The notes beneath the pieces were generated by a model that saw only the letters and a list, made by a program, of their open reading frames with translations, was not told where the DNA came from and did not search any database. Shown one piece after another: positions 15,252 to 25,534 of a stretch of 64,000 nt of DNA. How positions within the stretch are numbered: the first letter of the stretch is position 1; each line of letters starts with the position of its first letter. A program made the translations under genes and the position numbers. Source of the DNA: Apirhabdus apintestini (GTDB taxonomy: Bacteria > Pseudomonadota > Gammaproteobacteria > Enterobacterales > Enterobacteriaceae); NCBI GenBank assembly GCA_033977085.1, contig CP138906.1, positions 806,001 through 870,000 on the forward strand. The letters are read 5' to 3'.

Positions 15252-16507
15252 AAGCTCCCCTGTATTCAGAGGAGCAGATTAACCCTGGATCAGTTTTCAA
15301 CCGCTGGGGTGGATCAGTTTTGCACCGTTGGTAACAACTCATTTTGTTCACTCTATTTTGCGCATATTTTTTCCCATCGGGAAATACAACTACCCAGCTT
15401 TTACAGACAGCCGGCATTTTTGCTGCTGGTTTTCTCATGCGCCCAATTGGAGGCTGGTTATTTGGGCGTATTGCCGATAAGCGTGGGCGTAAAACATCAA
15501 TGCTTATATCGGTTTATTTAATGTGCATAGGCTCTTTAGCCATAGCCTGTTTACCTGGATATAACACCATAGGCGTCTGGGCCCCGGTACTTCTTTTAGC
15601 GGCTCGGTTGCTACAAGGACTTTCTGTCGGCGGAGAGTATGGAACGAGCGCAACGTATATGAGTGAAGTTGCCGTGGAAGGGCGGAAAGGGTTCTATGCG
15701 TCTTTTCAGTATGTCACCCTGATTGGGGGACAGTTACTGGCGCTATTAGTCGTAGTCATTTTACAGAATATCCTGACTGAGAGAGAATTACATGACTGGG
15801 GCTGGCGTATTCCGTTTGCAATTGGCGCTATGCTTGCTCTCGTGGCGCTGCGGCTCCGGCGTTCATTGAGCGAAACTTCGCACGCCGACATCCGCAAGAA
15901 AAAAGATGCGGGCTCATTAAAAGAGTTATGGCGCAACAGGCGCGCTTTTCTGATGGTTCTTGGCTTTACCGCCGGCGGGTCGCTTTGCTTTTATACGTTC
16001 ACAACGTATATGCAAAAATATTTGGTAAATACGGCGGGCATGCCAGCCGCTACCGCGAGCATAATTATGACACTGGCGCTTTTTCTCTTCATGCTGCTAC
16101 AGCCTCTTTTTGGTGCGCTTTCAGATAAGATAGGGCGCCGCACGGCTATGCTGTGTTTTGGCCTACTGTCAGCAGTAGGGACCGTGCCTGTGCTGAATGC
16201 ATTGCGAAGCGTAACTTCGCCTTATGCTGCCTTTGGGCTAGTAATGATAGCGCTGCTTATTGTGAGTTTTTACACCTCTATCAGCGGGATCCTTAAAGCG
16301 GAAATGTTCCCTCCACAGGTGCGAGCGCTCGGGGTCGGCCTTTCTTATGCGATAGCGAATGCGCTGTTTGGCGGCTCGGCTGAGTATGTTGCCTTATCCC
16401 TGAAAGCGGCTGGCTCAGAGAGTGGTTTTTTGGTATGTTTCAGGGATGGGGGCGTTGGCATTTTTTGTGTCGCTAATGCTGCATCGTAAGGATAAGGGTA
16501 TGGTGCT

Positions 16508-16831
16508 TTAATCTGCCAGTTGCCAAATAGCGTAGCCGGCGCTGGCTCCCGCAATATCCCAGGCGAGATCGTACCAGCTCCAGCCGCTGCCGGCGGCTCT
16601 GCTGTCCCATAGTTCTTTCCCTGCGCCCAGGCTTAAAGAAAATAAAAAGCCAGCCTGAACAGAGCGCCCGGTAGACACCGGCCGTTTGTTAACCATCTCA
16701 TGCCCGGCAGCATAGGCTATTGCAGAAAGCATAAAATGCTGCGCTTTATCTTTTCCGTACCAGTCATCGTTTGCCGCATGACTGCAACCATTCGTGAGTA
16801 ATATCACAACCAAAAGAGCTAAAGCGCGCAT
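16508..16831 (-). CDS. yfiM: YfiM-family lipoprotein
   Basis: Small lipoprotein of unknown function found next to pssA in enterics. The start at 16831 gives MRALALLVVILLTNGCSH, a signal peptide with lipobox TNGC, and 107 residues, the E. coli length; the ATG at 16882 would prepend an unlikely 17 residues. The family segments DKAQHF and GAGKELWDSRAAGSGWSWYDLAWDIAGASAGYA are intact. Its end overlaps the original end of kgtP by a few bases, convergently. Confidence 0.85.
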   Translation of the reverse strand: MRALALLVVILLTNGCSHAANDDWYGKDKAQHFMLSAIAYAAGHEMVNKRPVSTGRSVQAGFLFSLSLGAGKELWDSRAAGSGWSWYDLAWDIAGASAGYAIWQLAD

Positions 16832-16881
16832 TGTAGAGTGTTCCCGAAGATGGGCTTCCTGCAAATAAAGCCCTTGAGGCA

Positions 16882-18237
16882 CTAAAGGATTCGGCTAATA
16901 ACCTTATCGATCCGGATCCTACGCAGACGGCGGATCAGCTTACGCACTTTAATCGGATACTCGGCAATACTTTGTAGATCCCGATAATGGCGCACCACCG
17001 TAGTATGCTTACGGATAAGCGACTGTTCGTGCTCACGCTGAGCGGCGAGCTGGTGCCGGGGATCGTGTATAAGAATCGCGTTTTCCAAATCCAGTCTCCA
17101 CGCGCGAGGGTTAAGGTTATTTCCGGTTAATAGCATCCACTCATCATCGACCCAAATGCCTTTTAAATGATAGCTATTATCGTTATCCTTCCATAATCTC
17201 ACTACGAGTTGGCCGTTGTTCATATAGTATTGTAGACGGCTCAAAAAGCGACGCAGATTAATTTCATAGAGATAGGGCAGGGCGCCAATAATCTTAAAAG
17301 GCTGATCTTCAGGTATATAAAAATCGTTGGCGGTTTTATCCCCGACGATAATTTCAACCTGTTTGCCGTCGCGCAAAAGCTGGATGACGTTACGCACCAG
17401 CCCTGCGGGTAAATTGAAATATGGCGTACAGATAGTCAATTTATGCCGGGTGCATGGCATCAGATGGGTAATCGTTTTATTAAGCGGGCTTGTTTTCCCT
17501 AATCCTACCAGCGGCGTGACGGACAATTCGTTATTACCGGCATTTCCCGTAAAGCGGTAGATGGCGTTACGCAGCGACTGCCGATAAAGCCGGATTTCGT
17601 TTTTAATCTCCGGGCTTTTGGGGCGCTCGGCGATGTCCAGACGATGCACGGCGCTTCCGTTAATCAGATATCGCTGAATCCAACCATACATAATATCGGC
17701 GAGCCGTGGGTTACGAATTAGCTGATAGCGATCGTAGCGATATTTCTCATGCTGATGGAGATAAACATCATTCAGGCTGGCTCCGCTATAGAGCACGCTG
17801 TCATCAATAATAAAGCCTTTATAATGGAGTACGCCCAGCGCTTCACGAGTATTAATCGGCACGCCGTAAACGGGGATGATAATCCCTGGATTAGCCTGGG
17901 CAAGCCGATGATACCAGTCGGCATTGGTATCCGAGGCTTCAGCGCCAATACGCCCGCGCTGCGCGCGATGCCAGTCAACCAGGACAGTGACTTCCAGTTC
18001 AGGACGGCGCCTTAGGGCATCGTATAATGCTGTCAGAATACTCTTCCCGCCATCATCCTGCTCAAGATAGAGGGCGACGATACAAATCCGCCGCGTAGCT
18101 TCGGCGATTTTTTGTAGCAGTGCCTGCCGAAAATCTGCGGGGGCATAAAAGAATTCTACATCATCAACTGACTGAGACAGTTTCGGTAATTGGGCAAGGT
18201 GTTGTTGATGTTTGTTACGTTTAAGTTTAGACAACAT
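16882..18237 (-). CDS. pssA: CDP-diacylglycerol--serine O-phosphatidyltransferase
   Basis: Makes phosphatidylserine from CDP-diacylglycerol and serine, the first step to phosphatidylethanolamine. 451 residues from the second of two adjacent ATGs, matching E. coli MLSKFKRNKHQQH. Phospholipase D-superfamily HxK motifs are present at HYKGFIIDD (about residue 137) and HLKGIWVDD (about 357). The basic C-terminus (RKLIRRLRRIRIDKVISRIL) fits its known peripheral association with acidic membranes and ribosomes. Intact; upstream of yfiM in the same direction. Confidence 0.97.
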   Translation of the reverse strand: MLSKLKRNKHQQHLAQLPKLSQSVDDVEFFYAPADFRQALLQKIAEATRRICIVALYLEQDDGGKSILTALYDALRRRPELEVTVLVDWHRAQRGRIGAEASDTNADWYHRLAQANPGIIIPVYGVPINTREALGVLHYKGFIIDDSVLYSGASLNDVYLHQHEKYRYDRYQLIRNPRLADIMYGWIQRYLINGSAVHRLDIAERPKSPEIKNEIRLYRQSLRNAIYRFTGNAGNNELSVTPLVGLGKTSPLNKTITHLMPCTRHKLTICTPYFNLPAGLVRNVIQLLRDGKQVEIIVGDKTANDFYIPEDQPFKIIGALPYLYEINLRRFLSRLQYYMNNGQLVVRLWKDNDNSYHLKGIWVDDEWMLLTGNNLNPRAWRLDLENAILIHDPRHQLAAQREHEQSLIRKHTTVVRHYRDLQSIAEYPIKVRKLIRRLRRIRIDKVISRIL

Positions 18238-18363
18238 CACAGTGCAATTCTTCTCTATTCATAGATGGCCTTCTGTTGCATATAAATGACAGAAGCTGGC
18301 AATCATAACATTACTACCGGGCATATAGTGAGGTTTTCCTGGCGGCTATCATGACTTATGCGC

Positions 18364-21009
18364 TTAGGTTAATGGAAGAGACAGGTTAACAACGCCGTCT
18401 TCAAGCGCAATCTCCACCTGAAAACCCAGCTTGCGGGCCAGCGCAATCATGCCTTGATTATGCGGCATAGTAATCCCGTTTAACCGACGCGTCCCCTGAG
18501 CCCTGGAGTAGGCAATGAGTTTTTCCAGCAGGCGCCTACCAAGTCCAATCCCTTTTAAATCTGAACGGACCAGCACCGCAAACTCGGCATCGTGATTGTC
18601 AGGGTCAGAAATAGCGCGCGTAACGCCAAGAATGATATCTGTCCCGGCGTCTGATTGAACGGCGACGAACGCCATCTCTCGATCGTAGTCGATCTGTGTC
18701 ATGTTCGCTAAATCTTCATGATTGAACTCATTGATTTCACTAAAATAACGATAATAAAGATCCTCTTTTGTGACGCGGCCTATAAAGCGGCGTAATTGCG
18801 GTTCATCTTCCGGTAATATTGGGCGAAACAGACAGCGCGTCTCATTTTTAAGAATGACGCTTTCTTCAAGCTGTTGCGGATAAGGGCGTACGGCAAGGCG
18901 CGCGTCACCGTCACCGTCAAAAGACCGGAGCTCAAGGGAGATATCCAGCAGCGTGAATGTATTTCCACTTGCCAGCAGTGGGTGAATATCTAAACGATAG
19001 ATTTGCGGACAGTCGATAATCAGGTGTGAAACCTGAACCAGCACCTGGCTTAATCCAGAGATGTCCAGTGGCTTAGTATCCCTGCGCTCTCTGATCCGCC
19101 GTGATTTAAGGGCCTGAATAACTAAATAGCGAGCCAGGTTCATATTCAGCGGTGGGAGGGCTGCGGCGGCCTGTTCATTAGGATGCCAGTCGGCGCCATC
19201 TTCACCTAACATAATGAGTGGCCCGAAAACCGGATCGTGTTCAACGACAATACGCAGCTCCAGCGCGCCCGACCGATCGGCCATTTTCTGGACTAATAAT
19301 CCCTGAATAGCCGCCTGCGGCCTGTTAAGCTTTGCCCGCTCAATAATGGCGTTAGCCGCCTGCTTAACGTCTTCCGGCGTTCTCAGCGCCAGCATAACGC
19401 CCATCACGTCTGATTTATGGGAAATATCCGCTGAGCGGAGTTTAAGTGCAATCGGGTAACCCAAACGCTCAGCGAGATGGATTGCCTGAGTGCTATCTTC
19501 CGCAGCCAGGGCCGGTAATATATTCAGGCCGTAGGCCTGGAGAATAGACTGAGCCTGATAGGTATCCAGCTGCGTCACGCTGTCCGCCAACGCGCTGCGA
19601 ATACACTGATGCGCTTCGCGCGCATTCGTCGTTAGCCCCGCCGGCTGCGCCGGGGTTTCCCGTAATTGTTTCTGATTACGACGGTATTCCACGATATGCA
19701 TAAATGCGGTGACGGCGCCTTCCGGTGTTCGATAGGTGGGAATTCCCGCATCGCTAAACTGGCGCCGCGCCTCAAGCGATGAGTGCTCTCCACACCAGTT
19801 TGTCAATAAAGTGGCGTAGCGTCCCGCTGCGTGGAGCTTTAGTTTCTGGATTAATCGATGCGCCGTCTCGGCACCGGGGGCGGTAGCGCTGGGTGCGTGA
19901 ATAAACAAAATTGCATCTGTGACAGTATTGTTTAATAAAATATCCAGCGTTTGAGCAAAATGTTCCGATGTGGCGTCATCACGCAAATCCAGAGGATTAT
20001 CTATATGGACTCCCGCCGGCAAAAGGCTCTTAAGCTGTTCGCGTATTTCATCCGTTAGTACGGCGAGCCTGCCACCACGCATTTCTAGTTCATCCAGCGC
20101 CAGTGCGGCCGGGGCGGCACCGTTACTAATAATGATAAGCTTTTCACTGCGCAGCGGGCGCATATGGCTGAGCGTTTCTACCGCCGAGAATAATTCATGG
20201 GTATCCCGCACGCGTAGCAAACCAGCGCGCTGGATCGCTGCGTTCCAGGCGACGTCCAGACCGGTTGGCGCCGATAACAGTTTTTGCGCACGGGCGCTGC
20301 GGCCGCTTTTTATCACCAGTATTGGCTTATTACGCGATGCGCTGCGGGCGGCAGAAACAAATCGCCGGGCGTCGCTGAGGTGCTCCAGATGCAGCAGGAT
20401 GGCGCTGGTTTTACTGTCTCGCGCCAGAAAATCCAGAAGTTCACCAATATCGATATCCAGCGTATCGCCCAGCGCGATAAACCATGAAAACCCCATTTCA
20501 CGCTGCTGCGCCCAATCGAGTATGATGTTAGAAACGGCGGCCGATTGCGAAATAAAAGCCAAGCGTCCCGGATAAATTGGGACCGGAGAAAAACTGGCGT
20601 TGAGGCCTTGCCATGGAGCCAGTAATCCGAGGCTGTTAGGGCCAAGTAGCCTAATTTGCCAGCGGGCGGCGCTCGCCCGCAGCGCGTCGTGTTGTTCTGG
20701 CGGAGACGAAAGTACAATACAACTTTTGCAACCCTTTTCGCCTAGCGCGTTTAATAGCGCAATATTTCGATCCGCATGAGTACAAATAATCGCCAAATCG
20801 GGTGCGCAGGGAAGCGCTTTAATGTCTGACCACGACATCACGCCGCACACGGCGCTGTAAGCCGGTGTAACGGGCAGGATGGAGCCGGAGAATCCACCGC
20901 CAAGCAGGTTACGCATCATTATATTGCCTGCGCGCCCGGTTTTTATCGATGCGCCGATAACTGCGATAGTACGCGGGCGCAGCAAGGCTTCCAGACCGCG
21001 TTGGCTCAT
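18364..21009 (-). CDS. pat: protein lysine acetyltransferase Pat (YfiQ/PatZ)
   Basis: Gcn5-type acetyltransferase that acetylates metabolic enzymes such as acetyl-CoA synthetase and RNase R. About 881 residues from the ATG at 21009 (MSQRGLEALLRP, as in E. coli); the ATG at 21033 adds eight residues. Domain order: CoA-binding and succinyl-CoA-ligase-like domain (about 10-450), ATP-grasp-like domain (about 490-700, GYPIALKLRS and HKSDVMGV), then the GNAT domain at the C-terminus with VRSDLKGIGLGRRLLEKLI as the acetyl-CoA-binding motif. Complete with no frameshift across 2.6 kb, which is unusual here. Confidence 0.96.
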   Translation of the reverse strand: MSQRGLEALLRPRTIAVIGASIKTGRAGNIMMRNLLGGGFSGSILPVTPAYSAVCGVMSWSDIKALPCAPDLAIICTHADRNIALLNALGEKGCKSCIVLSSPPEQHDALRASAARWQIRLLGPNSLGLLAPWQGLNASFSPVPIYPGRLAFISQSAAVSNIILDWAQQREMGFSWFIALGDTLDIDIGELLDFLARDSKTSAILLHLEHLSDARRFVSAARSASRNKPILVIKSGRSARAQKLLSAPTGLDVAWNAAIQRAGLLRVRDTHELFSAVETLSHMRPLRSEKLIIISNGAAPAALALDELEMRGGRLAVLTDEIREQLKSLLPAGVHIDNPLDLRDDATSEHFAQTLDILLNNTVTDAILFIHAPSATAPGAETAHRLIQKLKLHAAGRYATLLTNWCGEHSSLEARRQFSDAGIPTYRTPEGAVTAFMHIVEYRRNQKQLRETPAQPAGLTTNAREAHQCIRSALADSVTQLDTYQAQSILQAYGLNILPALAAEDSTQAIHLAERLGYPIALKLRSADISHKSDVMGVMLALRTPEDVKQAANAIIERAKLNRPQAAIQGLLVQKMADRSGALELRIVVEHDPVFGPLIMLGEDGADWHPNEQAAAALPPLNMNLARYLVIQALKSRRIRERRDTKPLDISGLSQVLVQVSHLIIDCPQIYRLDIHPLLASGNTFTLLDISLELRSFDGDGDARLAVRPYPQQLEESVILKNETRCLFRPILPEDEPQLRRFIGRVTKEDLYYRYFSEINEFNHEDLANMTQIDYDREMAFVAVQSDAGTDIILGVTRAISDPDNHDAEFAVLVRSDLKGIGLGRRLLEKLIAYSRAQGTRRLNGITMPHNQGMIALARKLGFQVEIALEDGVVNLSLPLT

Positions 21010-21047
21010 AGTAATACGCACTCCTTCAGACAAACGAATAACTGATA

Positions 21048-21748
21048 TTAATCGGTTTTCTGAAATTCCGCTGTGACGCCGGGTTGATGATGGGGCTTTC
21101 CTGCCAGGTAACGTTCACGAAAAAGAGTAAAGTGCGCATATAGCTGCTGCGCTGCGGGTAAATCGCTCGCTATTTCCAGCAGCGCAACGGCCACCTCTGC
21201 CGTGCAATATTGATATCCGGCATGCGCTTCGCGTAAACCATAGCCTGATAAACGTTCCAGATTAACGGAGATGACCGGGAATGCGTCTAGCCACGGGCTT
21301 TTACGGAACATTTTCCGTGCTTCAGGCCGGTACCATCCAGCATAATAAACAGAGGAGGCTTATGGTTTGCTAAATGATGAACTACCGCCCTTTCTTTGTT
21401 TTTGACATAGGCGGCGGGAAATACCACCAGCGGTTGATATTGCTGGCTATTGAGGAGTGTTAACAAAGGCAATGGCGCTTCGGTACGTGACCAGTTGAAC
21501 GCCAGCGTGTCAGGAAGAATATCGGCAATTAGGCGTCCGGTATTACTGGGCTTCATCGGTTCAGTATCGTACATCAGCAGGCAAAAACGGCTATGGGCCG
21601 GTATAGGCGTGACGGTATCGCACAGGCACTGTGTTTGAGGCAGCAGGCAATTCTGGCAGCGGCGAATACGATTTCCACGCGCGAGGAACGGGCGGGTTGA
21701 GCGCGCCAGGCGTTCAGCGCGCAGCGTGAGAACGGCGTTTTTAGTCAT
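21048..21748 (-). pseudogene. tapT: tRNA acp3U47 synthase TapT (YfiP), frameshifted
   Basis: DTW-domain protein that adds the 3-amino-3-carboxypropyl group to U47 of several tRNAs. The first 130 residues (CQNCLLPQTQCLC zinc-binding cysteines, MYDTEPMKPSNTGRLIADILPDT) end at the signature: DGTWPEARKMF is broken because one base of the Trp codon is missing near 21330. The remainder (FRKSPWLDAFPVISVNLERLSGYGLREA) is open in the next frame. A single indel in the motif that names the family explains the loss. Lies directly upstream of pat. Confidence 0.88.
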
Positions 21749-21773
21749 TAGCGGCGGTTAAAAAGCGCTATTC

Positions 21774-22228
21774 TTACAGAGGCGTCTCATCGAGACAAGG
21801 TGTGAGGCTGGCGATATTTTCGTCCAGCCACTCATTAAACGGACCCTTCGGTAACGCGCCGCAGAGCGTATCAATCACTTTTCCATCGTGAAAGAACAGC
21901 AGTGTGGGAATACTGCGAATGCGAAATTGCGCACTGAGCGCGGCCTCCGCTTCCGTATTTACTTTCAAAAGCGCAGGCCGTGGCGGCGCTCCCTGGCCGT
22001 TTCTTCAAAAATGGGGGCGAAATTACGGCAAGGCCCGCACCACGGCGCCCAAAAATCAATAACAACCGGAAGGGAATCTTTTAATAGCGCATTCAATGTG
22101 TGGCTGGTGGCATCGGTGACATTGCCGTTAAACAGAGACTGTCCGCAGCGCCCACACTTTGCGTTGTCGGATAAACGATTATGCGGGACCCGGTTAATTG
22201 CCTGACAATGGGCACAAACAGTATTCAT
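21774..22228 (-). pseudogene. trxC: thioredoxin 2, frameshifted
   Basis: Zinc-containing cytosolic thioredoxin. The N-terminal zinc-binding CAHC and CGRC pairs and the active site WCGPC are in one frame (start 22228); the C-terminal half (VNTEAEAALSAQFRIRSIPTLLFF) is in another, joined near 21967 where a base is missing after the RF codons. The premature stop leaves the redox motif but not the fold. Some extra divergence near ERRHGLRF. Confidence 0.88.
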
Positions 22229-22470
22229 AATAAACCTCGGAGGTCAGCGCTCTCAGCGAGTAAACTGCGGCTGTATGTTTCATGAATGTTAATTATTCCC
22301 TTAATAAAGTGGGCCGACAATGTGGTTTATCCGATGGATGTAATAGCCTCAGCCAGCGCCAATAAATAGTTAACGTGTGTCGCAGGATGAAACCTCCGTG
22401 AAAGATCGTGGCTAAGTCGGGGAACATCGGGTAATCTGCGCGCTTCGCGCAGAGCCAGTGGAGGAAAAAC

Positions 22471-23490
22471 ATGAGTGACGAAAAAATAAAAGCGGCAAAG
22501 TCAAAGTGATGTATGTCCGCAGCGGCGACGATAATGAGAAGCGTGGGCAAAATCCCAGAACCGGTAAAGGCGGGGGAAAGCTCCTGCTCGTGGCGATAAA
22601 CGCCGACCCGCGCGTGAAGATCACCGCGGCGGGCGCGAGCCACGGCGCGAAACGTCGCCCGGAGAACGGTAAGCCGGGCGCCGGGCAGTGAAAGCACGCC
22701 GACGCCCGATCACGGTGGCATCAGTGGAAAAAGTGTTATCGATCCGGAGGTGCTGCGCCGTCAACGCGCGGAAGAAACGCGCGTTTATGGTGAAAATGCC
22801 TGCCAGGCGCTGTTTTCTCACCGGCCAGAGTCGATTGTTCGCGCCTGGTTTGTTCAAAGCGTTACTCCACGGTTTAAAGAGGCGCTGCGCTGGATGGCTG
22901 CAAACCGTAAGGCCTATCACGTGGTGGATGACGCCGAGCTAGTGAAAGCATCCGGCACGGAGCATCACGGTGGCGTATGTTTTTTAATTAAAAACGCGCA
23001 GGAACTACGGTAGCGCAGTGGCTCGAAACGCCGCGTGAGCAGGATTGTGTGCTGGCGCTGGAAGATATTGGAAATCCGCATAACCTCGGTGGCATTATGC
23101 GTACCTGCGCTCACTTTAATGTTCAGGGATTGCTGGTGCAGGATCCGGCCCTGCTGGAATCTGGGGCGGCCGTGCGCACGGCCGCGGGCGGCGCTGAATT
23201 TGTCAAAGCCATTAGCGATGGCAGTTTCCGCAGGCGCTGCAGCGTTTTCGCACCGCAGGATATTCCATTGTGACGACTTCCAGCCACCAGGGCGCGCCGT
23301 TATTTCAGACTGCGCTGCCTAAAAAATGGTGCTGGTATTAGGGCAGGAGCAGGACGGTATAAGTGACACAACGTTTGCCGACGCCGATCTGCGTATTCGC
23401 ATCGATGGTTCAGAAAATGTTGAGAGCCTGAATGTGTCCGTGGCGACGGGTATTCTTTTAGGGGAATGGTGGCGCCAAAATTGTCAGTAG
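22471..23490 (+). pseudogene. yfiF: SpoU-type tRNA/rRNA methyltransferase YfiF, multiply frameshifted
   Basis: SPOUT-family predicted RNA ribose methyltransferase, about 345 residues in E. coli. Readable blocks in order: VMYVRSGDD and NPRTGKGGGK; RRQRAEETRVYGENACQALF...VQSVTPRFKEALRWMAANRKAYHVVDDAELVKASGTEHHGGVCFLIK; NPHNLGGIMRTCAHF (the SpoU motif) and ESGAAVRTAAGGAEF; VTTSSHQG and MVLVLGQEQDGIS; LNVSVATGILLGEWWRQN, ending at 23490. At least four frame changes separate them. Divergent from trxC, as in E. coli. Confidence 0.85.
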
Positions 23491-23647
23491 CAGCCGGAAG
23501 TTATCGGCGCGACCCCGGTACAGCGCTGCGAATGGGATACACGAGCGGCGCGTTGCCGACAATTGGCGGCATTCATTTATATCAGATGTACGTGTGAATC
23601 TGAGGTGAGTCGCAGTATGGGTACATGCTGCGACCTGTAACACCGTA

Positions 23648-24334
23648 TTACACCGCGTCTCCCGGAAGCGTTGGCTGCCAGTCGATAGGGCTGCTTCCGC
23701 GTTCGGCTAAATAGCGGTTTGTTTTGACGAAGTGATCGCATCCAAAAAACCGCGATGCGCCGATAGCGGAGACGGATGCGGTGCCTGCAAAACGCAGTGA
23801 CGTTTCCTGTCAATAATTTGTCCTTTTTCTGCGCATGCGCACCCCACAGTAAAAATACGACGCCTTCACGGTGGGTATTAATCAAAGAAATAACTTTATC
23901 GGTAAATGTTTCCCAACCCAGACTGGCATGTGAATGCGCGCGCCCCGCTTCTACGGTGAGCACCGTATTAAGGAGTAAAATGCCCTGTCGTGCCCAGCTT
24001 TCCAGATAACCATGCTGTGGGCGGATGAAACCCGGCAGAGAACTTTCCATCTCTTTATACATGTTCAGCAGGGAAGGTGGCGGTGCGACCCTGGACGCAC
24101 GGAAAAAGAGAGCCCATGAGCCTGCCCCGGCCCGTGATATGGGTCTTGCCCAAGAATAACGACTTTTACATCGCCAAGCTCGGTATAACGAAACGCATTA
24201 AAGACATCTTTTTGTGGCGGATAGACAGTGATGCCCGCTGCGCGCTTTTCTGCAACGGTACGCAGGGTATTGACGAAATAGGGCTGCGTTTTCTCTTCCG
24301 CCAGCACATCGTGCCAGGTCAGTGTGGTTGTCAT
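23648..24334 (-). pseudogene. ung: uracil-DNA glycosylase, frameshifted
   Basis: Removes uracil from DNA. The start at 24334 gives TLTWHDVLAEEKTQPYF and the active-site block VVILGQDPYHGPGQAHGL. The frame changes near 24082 (a missing base after SVRPG), again near 23812 in an A run after AQKK, and near 23740 in a T run in the HRGFFG segment; the original stop is at 23648. The second block includes GYLESWARQGILLLNTVLTV and HREGVVFLLWG. Three single-base losses leave the rest near-perfect. Confidence 0.9.
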
Positions 24335-24527
24335 TCCAGTCTCCTGAAAATTGCGTGCGCTTAGCTTAACCTCTTATTTCAACAGTACAAAATAAAGTGG
24401 CAATAGTGTGAGACGGGGGCTACAAAAAATTTGAAAAATAATAAAAAATAGTTGAGGTTTAGTGTTGGTGTAAGTTGATGTAAAACAAATAAAAGCGCGT
24501 GAGCTTATAGCAAGGTGGTGAGATTAT

Positions 24528-24541
24528 TTGATTAAAATCAA
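24528..24541 (+). promoter_or_regulatory. FNR-binding site of the grcA promoter
   Basis: TTGATTAAAATCAA is a perfect FNR box (TTGAT, four bases, ATCAA). A -10-like TATATAAA lies about 25 bases downstream at 24563-24570, so the site would be centred near -41.5 as at class II anaerobically activated promoters. grcA is known to be anaerobically induced in E. coli. Confidence 0.8.
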
Positions 24542-24652
24542 AGAATGTCGCGAGTCCGGCTGGTATATAAACATTAGAGCAACAAAGGTTTTACCAATTG
24601 GCCAGAGGGCTGGCTGAAAATTGCAGAGCAAGAAGCCCATAGGGAGGCACTT

Positions 24653-25036
24653 ATGATTACTGGTATCCAAATTACAAAAGCGGCAAACGACGAACTGTTA
24701 AACTCATTCTGGCTATTGGACAGCGAAAAAGGCGAAGCGCGCTGCGTTTGTGCGAAAGCGGGTTATGCAGAATACGATATCGTTCCGGTAAGTAAACTGG
24801 GTGAAATCGAATATCGCGAAATTCCAATGGAGCTGCGCCCTGAAGTTCGCGTTGAAGGTGGCCAGCATCTGAACGTAAATGTACTGCGTCGCGAAACGCT
24901 GGAAGATGCGGTTAAACATCCGGAAAAATATCCGCAGTTAACTATCCGCGTCTCTGGCTATGCGGTGCGCTTTAATTCTCTGACCCCGGAACAGCAGCGC
25001 GATGTGATTACGCGTACTTTCACTGAAAGTCTGTAA
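24653..25036 (+). CDS. grcA: autonomous glycyl radical cofactor GrcA
   Basis: 127-residue small protein that replaces the oxygen-damaged glycyl-radical domain of pyruvate formate-lyase and so restores its activity. The C-terminal half matches PFL almost exactly: GGQHLNVNVLRRETLEDAVK, then the glycyl-radical loop RVSGYAVRF with the radical glycine at about residue 102. Good ribosome site (GGGAGG) at 24641-24646. Complete and strongly conserved, with its FNR box preserved, suggesting continued use under low oxygen. Confidence 0.97.
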   Translation: MITGIQITKAANDELLNSFWLLDSEKGEARCVCAKAGYAEYDIVPVSKLGEIEYREIPMELRPEVRVEGGQHLNVNVLRRETLEDAVKHPEKYPQLTIRVSGYAVRFNSLTPEQQRDVITRTFTESL

Positions 25037-25052
25037 TATAGCGTTTGTTTGC

Positions 25053-25078
25053 GCCGTCGGTTATCCGGCGGCTTTTTT
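25053..25078 (+). terminator. terminator after grcA
   Basis: GCCGTCGG pairs with CCGGCGGC around a TTAT loop (one G-T pair), followed by six T. Confidence 0.8.
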
Positions 25079-25534
25079 CATCAGCGACAGCTATCGCTGT
25101 GCTTAAGAAGTAGGCGTATCATATAAATAACGTGATAAGTGATACTTCCTCAGAATTTTCCTCGCTCAGTTTTAAGTTTACCCCCGTTAACGGTATATAA
25201 TTTTTCCATTGCCGATGGCTCAATGGCCTGGCATTTAGCCAGCGCTTTCCCTTGTTGAATTAATTAGTTGCTACTCTCGCCGCGATGGCGGCGTTCCGTC
25301 TGACGGTGGGTTTTCCGCAAACTTTAAACGCGACGGCGCCGCTGCCGATTTTGGCAGGGTACCGGCAGATAGCGGCCGAAGGGTATGACGTTGCAAATAT
25401 TAAGTGAAATCGGGTAAACGGCGTCTACAAGTGACCATGCTTTTTTACTCTATACGCGGATTCATTGGCCGCGCAGGCGCGCTCACGATGTTATGCGCAG
25501 AAAACAACGCCGGCGGGCGCCGGCGAGGGGAGAA
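25079..25534. other. intergenic stretch between grcA and srmB
   Basis: About 450 bases with no recognisable gene, RNA or repeat. In E. coli srmB and grcA are neighbours, so this may be remnant DNA. Confidence 0.4.

Noticed and set aside
22293..22697. Minus-strand frame of 134 codons upstream of trxC
   Set aside because: Antisense to the start of yfiF, whose protein blocks are recognisable on the plus strand.
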